A DNA stretch of 21,209 nucleotides, from contig DBQN01000007.1 in NCBI GenBank assembly GCA_002305255.1, forward strand, positions 18,446 to 39,654. The letters are read 5' to 3'. The position numbers and the translations under genes were made by a program. The notes below the pieces were generated by a model. The model was not told the DNA's origin and did no database searches. It worked only from the letters and a program-made list of their open reading frames with translations. Position 1 is the stretch's first letter; each line of letters opens with the position of its first letter. Below are positions 1 to 7,002 of this stretch, piece after piece. This DNA comes from Firmicutes bacterium UBA1393. GTDB lineage: Bacteria; Bacillota; DTU025.

Positions 1-1922
1 GTAGAGTCTGATTGACGCAGCTTCCGCCAGAGAGTCGTGCGGCTTATGCCCAGCATGCGGGCTGCACGTGTTCTGTTCCCGTTGGCGGCTTTGAGAGCAC
101 GTTCGATGGCTTGTTTCTCGATATCGGATAGGGGCGCGCCGTCGTCGTATGTGGCCTCGGCGATAGCGTTGCCGTGTGCCCTCGCAGTCGGAAGATCGTT
201 GCGCGGAGGTGTGGCGTAGTGTAGCAGCGCAGAGGCTTCGGCTGCACCGACGATGTCAGGCTCGGCGGTGATCACTATCCGCTCGATGACGTTCTTTAGC
301 TCCCTCACGTTGCCGTGCCAGGGGTAAGCCTGCAGCACCTGCAGGGCGTCTTGGGAGAGATGCTTGAGGGGCACCCCGAGTCGATCGCAGTAGTAACTGA
401 AAAGGTGCTCGCATAGGGCGGCGATGTCTTCAGAGCGTGCGCGCAATGGTGGGATATCCAGCACCAGAGTGTTCAGGCGGTAGTATAGGTCTTCTCGGAA
501 CTGGCCGCGCGTGATGGCTGCGTTCAAGTCGGCGTTCGTGGCGGAGATCACCCGAACATCTACGGGAATCACGCCGTCGCTGCCCACGCGCATGACCTCG
601 CGCTCTTCGAGCACGCGAAGGAGTCGGGACTGCAGCTGCAACGGCATGTGCCCGATCTCGTCGAGGAAGATAGTCCCCCTGTGCGCCTGTTCGATCAGCC
701 CTCGCTTACCGCCGCGCCGGGCGCCGGTGAATGCTCCCTCTTCGTATCCGAAGAGTTCGCTCTCGAGGAGGGCTTCGGGTAGCGCCGCGCAGTTGATGGC
801 CACGAAGGGAAAGCTGCGCCTCCTGCTCTCATTGTGGATGCTCTGGGCGAAGAGCTCCTTACCGGTGCCGGTCTCGCCGGTGATCAGCACTGTGGAGTCG
901 ACTCGAGAGTATTTGCGAGCCCGGTCTACAAGATCCCTCATGGGTTTGCTGACTGAGATGATGTCGTCGAACGTGTAGCGCGCAACGTGGCCCTTTGCCC
1001 GAAGCTGCTTCCGCACCTTCTCCTCGAGCTGCTGAATCTTCGTAACATCTTGAAACGTGATGACTGCGCCGGTGGCGTTGCCGTCCACAATGATAGGCAC
1101 GCGAGTGCTGACGATCGTCGCCTGTCCGATCCTGCTTACCTCGCCTACCTCCGGGGCGCGTGACTTCAGGAGTGAGCTCACCGAGGTGCCGGGGATGATG
1201 TCGGAGATGTTGCGGCCGATGGCGGCCTTGGCGGTCACCCCGAGGATGCGTTCCGACACCGGGTTGAAGTGCCTGACTCGTCCGTCGGGCCCCACACCTA
1301 CGATACCGTCGAAGGCGAAGTCGAGGATGGCACGGAGTTCGCTGGCGCGTTCTTTCTCCCGCTGCCTGACCGCAGCGACCTGCTTCGCGGCAACGATGGC
1401 CCTGCCCACGGCATCTTTGCCGGAGCGAATGAGCACGCTGCGAATGCCCAGGGCCGATGTGGCCTTGGTGGCGCCGACATCGCCCACCAGCACTTCAACT
1501 CCGTCGCGCACGGCGGCGAGGATCTTGCTCTCTGCTTCCAGTACGCTCTCCATTATGATGGGAACGACCTTGACGTCGAGGATCTGCGATACCTCGTCGA
1601 TTCCGTACACCACGTTCCTAAAGCCGATTACGCCGATGACACGCCCGAGCTTGCGTGCCTCCGCCACCGCGCGCATCAGGTCGAGCGGACTCACTTCAAT
1701 GGCCACTACCGGCACCTCGACTGCGCGCTCTATCGCAAGGGCTCCGCCGCCTCGGCTGATGATGACGTCTACACCCGAGCGTTCCATCTCCCTCGCAACC
1801 TCGACACCGGCGACCAACTCGGCTACGCGGATCTCGCCAGTTTCACCGAGCTCATGGCAGACTTCGTCGCACAGTTGGGCCAGGTCGGGATATGGCGCCA
1901 CGATTCCAATACGCGCCTCCAT
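1..1922 (-). CDS. Sigma-54-dependent transcriptional activator, PrpR type (3' end cut by window edge)
   Basis: Enhancer-binding protein that would activate sigma-54 RNA polymerase at the divergent operon. About 640 residues are visible and the frame stays open to the left edge, so only a few C-terminal residues are likely missing. Domain order: PrpR_N-type sensory domain (about 1-175), PAS-like domain (about 195-310), AAA+ domain (about 325-555), and Fis-type helix-turn-helix (about 600-640, with the NGNRTRAARMLGISRTTLWRKL pattern). Key motifs are Walker A GETGTGK at about 349, the sigma-54 contact motif GAFTGA at 396-401, and Walker B FLDE at about 420. The ATG at 1922 has GGGAGGAG about 10 nt upstream; an in-frame GTG four codons earlier lies too close to that Shine-Dalgarno. 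The PrpR_N family senses small organic ligands (2-methylcitrate in the type member). The ligand here is unknown but is presumably an operon substrate or intermediate. Class assignment is very sure; specificity is open. Confidence 0.95.
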   Translation of the reverse strand, partial: MEARIGIVAPYPDLAQLCDEVCHELGETGEIRVAELVAGVEVAREMERSGVDVIISRGGGALAIERAVEVPVVAIEVSPLDLMRAVAEARKLGRVIGVIGFRNVVYGIDEVSQILDVKVVPIIMESVLEAESKILAAVRDGVEVLVGDVGATKATSALGIRSVLIRSGKDAVGRAIVAAKQVAAVRQREKERASELRAILDFAFDGIVGVGPDGRVRHFNPVSERILGVTAKAAIGRNISDIIPGTSVSSLLKSRAPEVGEVSRIGQATIVSTRVPIIVDGNATGAVITFQDVTKIQQLEEKVRKQLRAKGHVARYTFDDIISVSKPMRDLVDRARKYSRVDSTVLITGETGTGKELFAQSIHNESRRRSFPFVAINCAALPEALLESELFGYEEGAFTGARRGGKRGLIEQAHRGTIFLDEIGHMPLQLQSRLLRVLEEREVMRVGSDGVIPVDVRVISATNADLNAAITRGQFREDLYYRLNTLVLDIPPLRARSEDIAALCEHLFSYYCDRLGVPLKHLSQDALQVLQAYPWHGNVRELKNVIERIVITAEPDIVGAAEASALLHYATPPRNDLPTARAHGNAIAEATYDDGAPLSDIEKQAIERALKAANGNRTRAARMLGISRTTLWRKLRQSDS

Positions 1923-1946
1923 TGCAGCATCCACTCCTCCCGGTCC

Positions 1947-1975
1947 ATTCTAGCATGTCGCTGACTGTCCCACAA
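1947..1975 (-). promoter_or_regulatory. Candidate sigma-70 promoter for the regulator
   Basis: On the minus strand, an extended -10 (TGC followed by TAGAAT, the hexamer at 1952-1947) lies 17 bp from a weak -35 TTGTGG (1975-1970). It sits 25 bp before the regulator ATG. The -35 abuts the tandem repeats at 1978-2004, so binding of the activator there could also repress its own gene (inference). The -10 is good and the -35 poor. Confidence 0.45.
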
Positions 1976-1977
1976 AG

Positions 1978-2004
1978 CAACGCATGTAACGCATGCAACA
2001 CATC
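1978..2004. repeat. Three tandem 9-bp repeats, candidate upstream activator sites
   Basis: Three head-to-tail copies of YAACRCATS occupy 1978-1986, 1987-1995 and 1996-2004. The first two share AACGCATG exactly; the third is AACACATC. The third copy overlaps an inverted repeat, ACACA-TC-TGTGT, at 1998-2009. The block lies about 40-65 bp upstream of the sigma-54 promoter, within the range used by enhancer-binding proteins, and the only DNA-binding regulator in the window is encoded next door. Its role as the binding site is inferred from position. Confidence 0.5.
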
Positions 2005-2022
2005 TGTGTGACGTTTCCACGC

Positions 2023-2034
2023 GCAGGCGCCTGC
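2023..2034. promoter_or_regulatory. 12-bp perfect palindrome, possible operator
   Basis: GCAGGCGCCTGC is self-complementary. It is flanked by TTTCC (2014-2018) and GGAAA (2038-2042), which extend the dyad with a one-base offset. It lies between the tandem repeats and the -24 element, so it could bind the activator, IHF or another regulator. The partner is unknown. Confidence 0.3.
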
Positions 2035-2043
2035 CACGGAAAA

Positions 2044-2059
2044 TGGCATGGTCTTTGCA
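2044..2059 (+). promoter_or_regulatory. Sigma-54 (-24/-12) promoter of the catabolic operon
   Basis: TGGCATG, four bases, TTGCA: the -24 GG (2045-2046) and -12 GC (2057-2058) are separated by exactly 10 bases. It matches the consensus TGGCACG-N4-TTGCW at all but one position. Expected transcription start is near 2070, giving a leader of about 85 nt before the kinase ATG. The leader holds only a small GCGGA/TCCGC stem (2121-2138) just before the Shine-Dalgarno. The sigma-54 activator gene is divergent, so promoter and regulator support each other. Confidence 0.85.
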
Positions 2060-2153
2060 TCAATTACTGTGAAGAATCAGGAGCAGTCAGGCGAGTCTGG
2101 CAGGTAGCGCCTGTTCGTACGCGGAATGCCAACTCCGCCGGGGGTGTGGTGGC

Positions 2154-3536
2154 ATGACGCTTGTGGGGCTCGGGGTCGTTGCAGACGATCTCACAGGAGC
2201 CATGGACACTGGAGTGCAGTTTCGCAGGTCAGGAGCGGCCTGTGTTGTATATCTGACCCCCGCCGCGCTGAGTGGGGACGGGGGCGGCGACGGCAATCGC
2301 GGCGGCGCCGGCTGTTGCAGGGCCGACGACGGCGTCGGTGTCGGTGTCGGCGTCGGCGAGCACATCCCTTGCGTGCTTGTGGCGAACACCGACACGAGAA
2401 ACCGGCCAGCGGAGGAAGCGCGGCGCACCGTAGAGGCTGTATGCGACGGGCTCAAGCGCAGGGGTGTGACGTCGGTGTACAAGAAGATCGACTCCACCCT
2501 TAGAGGCAACATCGGGGTTGAGCTCGACGCAGTGATGGACTGCATCGGGTCGCGGTTCGCGTGCGTCGTGCCGGCGTTTCCGGCCCTTGGCCGAACCACC
2601 ATCGGCGGCAACATGCTCCTGAACGGTCGACCCGTGAAGGATACTGAGATATCGACGGATGCGCTGTCGCCCGTGCGAGACTCTCACGTGCCCACTGTAT
2701 TGAGGCGGCAGAGCCGACGGCTCGTAGGCGAGATCCCGCTCGAGCAGGTGAGGCAAGGAGTCGATGTCCTGGCAGGTTGTATGCGCCAGGCCGTATCCCG
2801 CGGTGTTGAGATCGTCGTGATTGACTCACAAACCCAGCTTGACCTGGATTCCGTTGCGGCTGCCGTCACGGGCCTGGGCATTCCGACGGTAATGTGCGGT
2901 TCTGCCGGGCTGGCTCTCGGGATCGTCAACTCGCTGGATCGGCCTGGACCGTCGGAAGTTCCCGGCCCGCTACCGTCGAGCCCCGAGGCTTCACGGGGCT
3001 CACGCGCCTCACGCGCGAAGCCGGCCGTCATCGTCATCGGAAGCAGGAGCCGTGTCAGCGCCGGCCAGCTGGATTACTTGAAGGCCCGCGCGCCCGTCGT
3101 CCATTTCGACTTGGGCATGGACGAGCTAGAGGCCACAGGCGGGCAGCGACTGGAGTACATTACTAAGGCACTGGCAGACGGATGTGATGTAGTGCTCTCG
3201 GCGACAGCTGTTCCGCCTTGTCCTGGCTACGGAAGTGACAAAATCGTGGCGGGGCTGGGAGGAGTTGTCCGACAGTCGCTAGAAGTGTTGGGTAGTTGTA
3301 GTCTCATACTCACAGGTGGCGATACAGCGGTTGGCGTGTGTTCCCAACTAGAGGCGTCGCGAATCATTCTTGCTGGCGAGATCCTCCCCGGCATGCCCAT
3401 GGGTACGCTGGCAGGGGGGCCGTTCGATGGTATTACCGTGGTCACGAAAGCCGGAGCCTTCGGCGACGCGACCGCGCTCTTGCAGGCACTCAGATATGTT
3501 CGGAACGGCGCGAGAGGTGATGCACTTGAGGTTTGA
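2154..3536 (+). CDS. DUF1537 / four-carbon acid sugar kinase family protein
   Basis: Family members phosphorylate small sugar acids such as D- or L-threonate, erythronate or 3-oxo-isoapionate with ATP. Visible hallmarks are N-terminal VVADDLTGAMDTG (8-20), the conserved KKIDSTLRGNIG region (110-121), and the C-terminal nucleotide-binding domain with LILTGGDTA, GEILPGMPMG and KAGAFGD. Length (460 aa) is a little above the usual ~420. The excess is a Gly/Val/Cys-rich stretch at about 40-70, encoded partly by hexanucleotide repeats, and a Pro/Ser/Arg-rich interdomain linker at about 261-290. The ATG at 2154 has a GGGGG Shine-Dalgarno 7-9 nt upstream. It is the first gene after the sigma-54 promoter, and its stop overlaps the SDR start. 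The exact substrate cannot be read from sequence, so no symbol is given. Confidence 0.9.
   Translation: MTLVGLGVVADDLTGAMDTGVQFRRSGAACVVYLTPAALSGDGGGDGNRGGAGCCRADDGVGVGVGVGEHIPCVLVANTDTRNRPAEEARRTVEAVCDGLKRRGVTSVYKKIDSTLRGNIGVELDAVMDCIGSRFACVVPAFPALGRTTIGGNMLLNGRPVKDTEISTDALSPVRDSHVPTVLRRQSRRLVGEIPLEQVRQGVDVLAGCMRQAVSRGVEIVVIDSQTQLDLDSVAAAVTGLGIPTVMCGSAGLALGIVNSLDRPGPSEVPGPLPSSPEASRGSRASRAKPAVIVIGSRSRVSAGQLDYLKARAPVVHFDLGMDELEATGGQRLEYITKALADGCDVVLSATAVPPCPGYGSDKIVAGLGGVVRQSLEVLGSCSLILTGGDTAVGVCSQLEASRIILAGEILPGMPMGTLAGGPFDGITVVTKAGAFGDATALLQALRYVRNGARGDALEV
2331..2358 (+). repeat. Hexanucleotide tandem repeat inside the kinase gene
   Basis: About 4.7 copies of GGYGTC encode alternating Val-Gly within the low-complexity insertion of the DUF1537 kinase. 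Unit changes by slippage would keep the reading frame, so length could vary between strains without disrupting the enzyme. Confidence 0.7.
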
Positions 3537-4317
3537 GCACAAGGTTTCGATCGTAACAGGGGCCGCCCGAGGCATCGGGTACGAAATCGCTTCCATTCTT
3601 GCGCGAGAGGGCTCTACTGTGGTGCTCGCAGACGTGGCGCCGGACGGGCTGGATGCAGCCATAGAGCGTCTCAGGTCCGGTTCATGCGGCACGCGCGGCG
3701 CTTGCGGGTGTCAGGGCTCTGGGCGTCGGCCCTGCGTAGAGTCGGCTGTCGTCAATGTCGGCGATGTGAATGCAGTTAGGAGCATGGTTGAGGGCGTGCT
3801 TGCCAGGCACGGGCGCATCGATGTCCTCGTGAACAACGCAGGGATCTGCCCCACTACTCCCGTTGAGGAGATCGGTGAGGCCGAGTGGGACAAGGTGCTC
3901 GACGTGAATCTCAAGGGGCCGTTCTTCCTCGCGCAGGCCGTGATCCCGGCCATGAAGGCACAGAGGTACGGCAAGATCATCAATATTGCATCAATTGCGG
4001 GTGAGATGGGGGCGCTAGTGGCAGGCTGCCACTACTCAGTGTCTAAGGCCGGCATGCTCACGCTCACAAAGGTTCTTGCCAGGCGGCTGGCGCCATGGGG
4101 CGTGAACGTGAACTCCGTGGCACCCGGCACCATCGACAGTGTAATGACGGCAGACTGGAGCGACGAGCAGCGGCAGATGCTCACGGCCAGGATTCCCCTT
4201 GGAAGACTGGGTGACCCGGTCGACATCGCGAATGCCGTCGCCTTCCTGGCCTCTGACGAGAGCTCCTTCATCACAGGTGCGACTATCGACGTCAACGGTG
4301 GGGCGCTAATGCGCTGA
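3520..4317 (+). CDS. Short-chain dehydrogenase/reductase (SDR, classical type)
   Basis: NAD(P)-dependent oxidoreductase of the FabG-like classical SDR family. It has the cofactor motif TGAARGIG (13-20), NNAG (105-108), catalytic S158 and the Y172-x3-K176 pair, and a usual FabG-like C-terminus with an N-G-G motif. An unusual ~20-residue Gly/Cys/Arg-rich insertion lies at about 53-72, where most members go directly from helix to the third beta strand. The ATG at 3520 overlaps the kinase stop by 17 nt. An in-frame TTG at 3526 sits better behind GAGAGGTG (3512-3519) and would give the typical MRFEHKVSIVTG start; the two options differ by two residues. The substrate is probably a polyol, hydroxyketone or sugar acid intermediate, inferred from context only. 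Confidence 0.9.
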   Translation: MHLRFEHKVSIVTGAARGIGYEIASILAREGSTVVLADVAPDGLDAAIERLRSGSCGTRGACGCQGSGRRPCVESAVVNVGDVNAVRSMVEGVLARHGRIDVLVNNAGICPTTPVEEIGEAEWDKVLDVNLKGPFFLAQAVIPAMKAQRYGKIINIASIAGEMGALVAGCHYSVSKAGMLTLTKVLARRLAPWGVNVNSVAPGTIDSVMTADWSDEQRQMLTARIPLGRLGDPVDIANAVAFLASDESSFITGATIDVNGGALMR

Positions 4318-4353
4318 GCGCCGTTGGCGATGTTTGTTTTTGGGGGCGGCAAG

Positions 4354-5421
4354 ATGGCGGTTCCAGACAACAAGCTCCAGATCGAGATGCTGCGGAAGAT
4401 GATGCTTATTAGGGCGTTCGAGGAGAAGATCAAGTATCTGTTTACGCGCGGCGCGATGGCAGGCTTCTCTCACCTCTACGATGGGCAGGAAGCGGTGGCG
4501 GTGGGAGGCTGCGCGGCCCTGACGCGCGACGACTACATCACAAGCACCCACAGAGGGCACGGGCACTGCATCGCCAAGGGCGGCGACGTGGCGAAGATGA
4601 TGGCCGAGGTGTTGGGACGCCGAACGGGATACTGCAAGGGCAAAGGCGGATCTATGCACATCTTCGACGCCAGTCTCGGCATACTGGGAGCCAACGGGAT
4701 CGTGGCCGGCGGGCTTCCAATGGGCACAGGTGCCGGTCTCAAAGCTAAGCTCACGGGGTCAGGCCAGGTCACAATGTGCTTTTTCGGCGACGGCACGACC
4801 AACCAGGGCACGTTCCATGAGAGTCTCAATATGGCAGGGCTCTGGAGACTGCCTGTGGTGTATGTATGCGAGAACAACGGGTACGGCATATCGGTGTCGC
4901 AGGCGCGGCACCAGGCCATCCGCGATGTCGCCGTCAGGGCCGAGGGATACGGCATGGTGGGAGCGATAGCCGACGGCAACGACGTGCTCGATGTGTACGA
5001 AAAGGCCAGCGCCGCCGTGGAGAGGGCGCGGCGCGGCGAAGGGCCCACGCTGCTTGAGTGCAAGACATACCGATACGGCGGTCACCATGTGGGAGACCCG
5101 GGCACCCTTTACCGCTCAAACGAGGAAGTCGCCGCGTGGCGCGCGAAGGACCCCATCCCGCGGATGATCGCCCACGTGCTCGACTCGGGCGTGATGACCC
5201 GGGCCGAGGTCGACACGCTGAAGGCCGAGGTCGACGCTGAGATCGAGGCTGCAGCCGCCTACTCACTTGAGAGCCCGCTGCCCGAGCCCGAGGAGGCCCT
5301 GGATGATCTGTTCATCGGGTTCAGGGCGACCGGGCGCGAGGGGCGCGGGGCGCGCGGCGGATGCGCGGCGGGCGCCGGGCGCGCGGAGTGCGGCGGTGCC
5401 GAAGGGAGGCCACGGGCGTGA
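4354..5421 (+). CDS. acoA: TPP-dependent dehydrogenase E1 component, alpha subunit (acetoin dehydrogenase AcoA-like)
   Basis: E1 alpha binds thiamine diphosphate and, with E1 beta, cleaves acetoin or decarboxylates a 2-oxoacid, passing the acyl or aldehyde unit to lipoyl-E2. The protein has the HRGHGHCIAKG, GKGGSMH and LGANGIV blocks of the AcoA/PDH-alpha family, and the TPP motif GDG (145-147) to NN (174-175). The ATG at 4354 follows GGGGG (4342-4346) by 7 nt; upstream in-frame ATG 4330 and TTG 4324 have no good ribosome site. The normal C-terminus is reached near residue 322. A further ~32 residues rich in Gly, Ala, Arg and Cys (nt 5320-5418) run across the ribosome site of the next gene. 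The stop overlaps the E1 beta GTG in a GTGA. AcoA is favoured over pyruvate E1 by resemblance only, so the symbol is tentative. Confidence 0.85.
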   Translation: MAVPDNKLQIEMLRKMMLIRAFEEKIKYLFTRGAMAGFSHLYDGQEAVAVGGCAALTRDDYITSTHRGHGHCIAKGGDVAKMMAEVLGRRTGYCKGKGGSMHIFDASLGILGANGIVAGGLPMGTGAGLKAKLTGSGQVTMCFFGDGTTNQGTFHESLNMAGLWRLPVVYVCENNGYGISVSQARHQAIRDVAVRAEGYGMVGAIADGNDVLDVYEKASAAVERARRGEGPTLLECKTYRYGGHHVGDPGTLYRSNEEVAAWRAKDPIPRMIAHVLDSGVMTRAEVDTLKAEVDAEIEAAAAYSLESPLPEPEEALDDLFIGFRATGREGRGARGGCAAGAGRAECGGAEGRPRA

Positions 5422-6392
5422 GAACCATCACTTGCAGACAGGCTGTGAACGAGGCCCTGCGCGAGGAGCTTGCCCGCGACTCCAGGATCGTCATGATCGG
5501 CGAAGATATCGGGCCTTACGGCGGGAACTTCAAGGTCACGGAGGGGCTCTGGCGCGAGTTCGGCGACGCCCGGGTGCTGGATACCCCGATTTCCGAGAAC
5601 GGCATCTGCGGCGTGGGGTTGGGCCTGGCCATCACCGGCATGCGGCCCATTGTCGAGGTGATGTTCTCCGACTTCACCGCCAATGCCATGGACCAGCTGG
5701 TGAATCAGGCAGCCAAGATCAGGTACATGTCGGGCGGGCAGGTGACGCCGACCATGGTCGTGCGCACCGTCATCGGCGGCGGGCGCTCGTCGGCGGCACA
5801 GCACTCCCAGAGTCTTCATGCATGGTTCATGCACGTGCCGGGCTTCAAGATCGCGATCCCGTCGACGCCATACGACCTTAAGGGCCTGCTAAAAGCGGCT
5901 GTGCGCATGGACGATCCGGTCATGTTCTTCGAACACAAGATGGCATACAACATGCAGGGCGAGGTGCCCGACGGCGAGTGGCTCATCGACTTCGGCAAGG
6001 CCGACGTGAAGCGCGCGGGCGACGACGTGACGGTCGTGGCGACGTCCCTGATGGTCTACAGGGCCCTGGCGGCAGCCGAGAAGCTCGAGAGCGAAGGCAT
6101 CAGCGTTGAAGTGGTGGATCCCAGAACACTGATCCCCCTCGATATGGACACCATCGCCGCCTCTGTGAGGAAGACAGGCCGTGTCGTCATCGTCGACGAA
6201 GGCCACGTCACATGCGGCGTGGGCGCTGAGATCGCCGCCCGTATCGCATACGACTGCTTCGATTACCTCGACGCGCCCATCGAGCGCGTGGGCACGCTTG
6301 ATGTTCCGATCCCGTTCAGCCCGCCCATGGAGAACTACGTTGTGCCTTCTGAAGACGATATCGTGTTCGCCGTCAAGAAGGCTGCTCGGTAA
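5418..6392 (+). CDS. acoB: TPP-dependent dehydrogenase E1 component, beta subunit (AcoB-like)
   Basis: Beta subunit of the E1 heterotetramer. It carries the family blocks IGEDIGPYGGNFKVTEGL (27-44), DTPISENG with the conserved TPP-activating Glu at about residue 60, and the C-terminal transketolase-like domain (about 190-320). Length of 324 aa is standard. GTG at 5418 is chosen because GGGAGG (5404-5409) lies 8 nt upstream and the protein then starts MRTITCRQAVNEAL, like its relatives. An ATG at 5361 would add a low-complexity N-terminus and has no ribosome site. Translation is coupled to E1 alpha by a 4-nt overlap. The symbol is by similarity; acetoin versus 2-oxoacid specificity is unresolved. 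Confidence 0.88.
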   Translation: MRTITCRQAVNEALREELARDSRIVMIGEDIGPYGGNFKVTEGLWREFGDARVLDTPISENGICGVGLGLAITGMRPIVEVMFSDFTANAMDQLVNQAAKIRYMSGGQVTPTMVVRTVIGGGRSSAAQHSQSLHAWFMHVPGFKIAIPSTPYDLKGLLKAAVRMDDPVMFFEHKMAYNMQGEVPDGEWLIDFGKADVKRAGDDVTVVATSLMVYRALAAAEKLESEGISVEVVDPRTLIPLDMDTIAASVRKTGRVVIVDEGHVTCGVGAEIAARIAYDCFDYLDAPIERVGTLDVPIPFSPPMENYVVPSEDDIVFAVKKAAR

Positions 6393-6420
6393 GGCGAGGT
6401 TCGGAAGGGCGCTTTATTGC

Positions 6421-6694
6421 GGATTTCACAGATAAGACTGGCGGATATCGCCTGAATCGGGATGAAGCTGGCTGCTATCTGTGAGAATCGAGACAAAGGG
6501 CCGAGGGTGTGGGGCCGACCGTGGCCGAGCCGTGACGCGCCCGGATGGCCAGTGCCAAACCCGCAGCTCTGGGCGTTGACGGGGATGGGAGCGGTTCGTC
6601 GGGTGATCGCCTTGTGCGGCGCGGCAATTGGGATATGTCAATTCTGCAAGTAAAGACGGCCGGTTCCGTCAATTTCTTCAGAATCGGGCGCTCG
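6421..6694. repeat. Intergenic ~210-bp repeat, partial leader and unit A
   Basis: Unit A spans 6476-6694 (219 bp) and begins TATCTGTGAGAATCGAGACAA. The same boxes recur in unit B: the start box, CCGCAGCTCTG at offset 85, and ATATGTC-AATT-TGCAAGTA near the end. Before it, 6421-6475 resembles the tail of a further copy, and GATTTCACAGATA (6422-6434) is a near inverted copy of the unit's start box, so the two could form a stem. Function unknown. Confidence 0.7.
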
Positions 6695-6925
6695 TATCTG
6701 TGAGAATCGGGATAAAGGGTCTGGGATGCGCACCGGGCCGTGGCCGCGCCGCCGCACGCCGAGACGGCGAATCACAACACCGCAGCTCTGCGCGTTGCGC
6801 GACGTGTGTAACACTCTCCGAGTTCAGGGTCCGCATGGGAATATGTCGATTTGGCAAGTATAGGCGGACGTTTACATCGGATTCGCAAGTATTCGGCGCT
6901 CCTATCTTTGAGAATCGCCATAATG
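6695..6925. repeat. Intergenic ~210-bp repeat, unit B and start of a third copy
   Basis: Unit B spans 6695-6902 (208 bp). Its start box differs from unit A by few bases, and CCGCAGCTCTG lies at the same offset (85). The 11-bp length difference is explained by an indel between offsets 85 and about 150. A truncated third start box (TATCTTTGAGAATCG) begins at 6903 and decays after about 20 bp. A core resembling GAATCGGGATAAAG recurs at 6454, 6485, 6681, 6704 and 6912. Confidence 0.7.
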
Positions 6926-6965
6926 CGTTTTCGTGGTCGCCGGCACGCACTCAGCTTGCCGGATG

Positions 6966-6980
6966 ACTGCACACTGCAGT
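6966..6980. promoter_or_regulatory. Inverted repeat upstream of E2, operator-like
   Basis: ACTGCA, three bases, TGCAGT: a perfect 6-bp dyad 22 bp before the E2 start and just upstream of its AGGTGA ribosome site. It could be a repressor site or an mRNA hairpin. A second dyad, CCGGCA/TGCCGG, lies just upstream at 6940-6962. No regulator is identified. Confidence 0.25.
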
Positions 6981-7002
6981 ATGAGGGCCAGGTGAGAGAA
7001 GG

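Larger units (their letters stand above)
6393..7002. other. 610-bp gap between E1 beta and E2, filled by diverged repeats
   Basis: No convincing gene is present. Short open frames of 60-112 codons here have no ribosome site, shift frame between repeat copies and match no family I recognise. The stretch holds the ~210-bp repeat units described separately. Two small inverted repeats just before E2 follow: CCGGCA/TGCCGG (6940-6962, 11-nt loop) and ACTGCA-CAC-TGCAGT (6966-6980). No rho-independent terminator with a T-run is seen, so read-through from E1 beta to E2 is possible. Confidence 0.7.

Noticed and set aside
1057..1953. 298-codon plus-strand open frame opposite the regulator
   Set aside because: It is antisense to a gene with clear PAS and PrpR_N-type sequence, is very rich in Ser/Thr/Arg/Ala as mirror frames of GC-rich genes are, and has no family motif.
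2126..2503. 125-codon Arg-rich plus-strand frame overlapping the kinase
   Set aside because: Shadow frame of the DUF1537 kinase gene, with arginine-heavy composition and no motif.
6421..6925. Possible CRISPR array
   Set aside because: Units are about 210 bp, diverged, and lack short identical repeats with uniform spacers; no cas genes are nearby.
6940..6962. GGCACG…TTGC resembling a second sigma-54 promoter before E2
   Set aside because: GG and GC are 14 bases apart instead of 10, which sigma-54 does not tolerate; the match comes from a CCGGCA/TGCCGG dyad.
6628..6966. 112-codon plus-strand open frame in the repeat-filled gap
   Set aside because: It crosses the boundary of two repeat units. 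Equivalent stretches of the two units fall in different frames or hit stops, and no Shine-Dalgarno or family resemblance is seen. A faint YV-AS-GR…ALxS-RI similarity between copies follows from DNA repetition.
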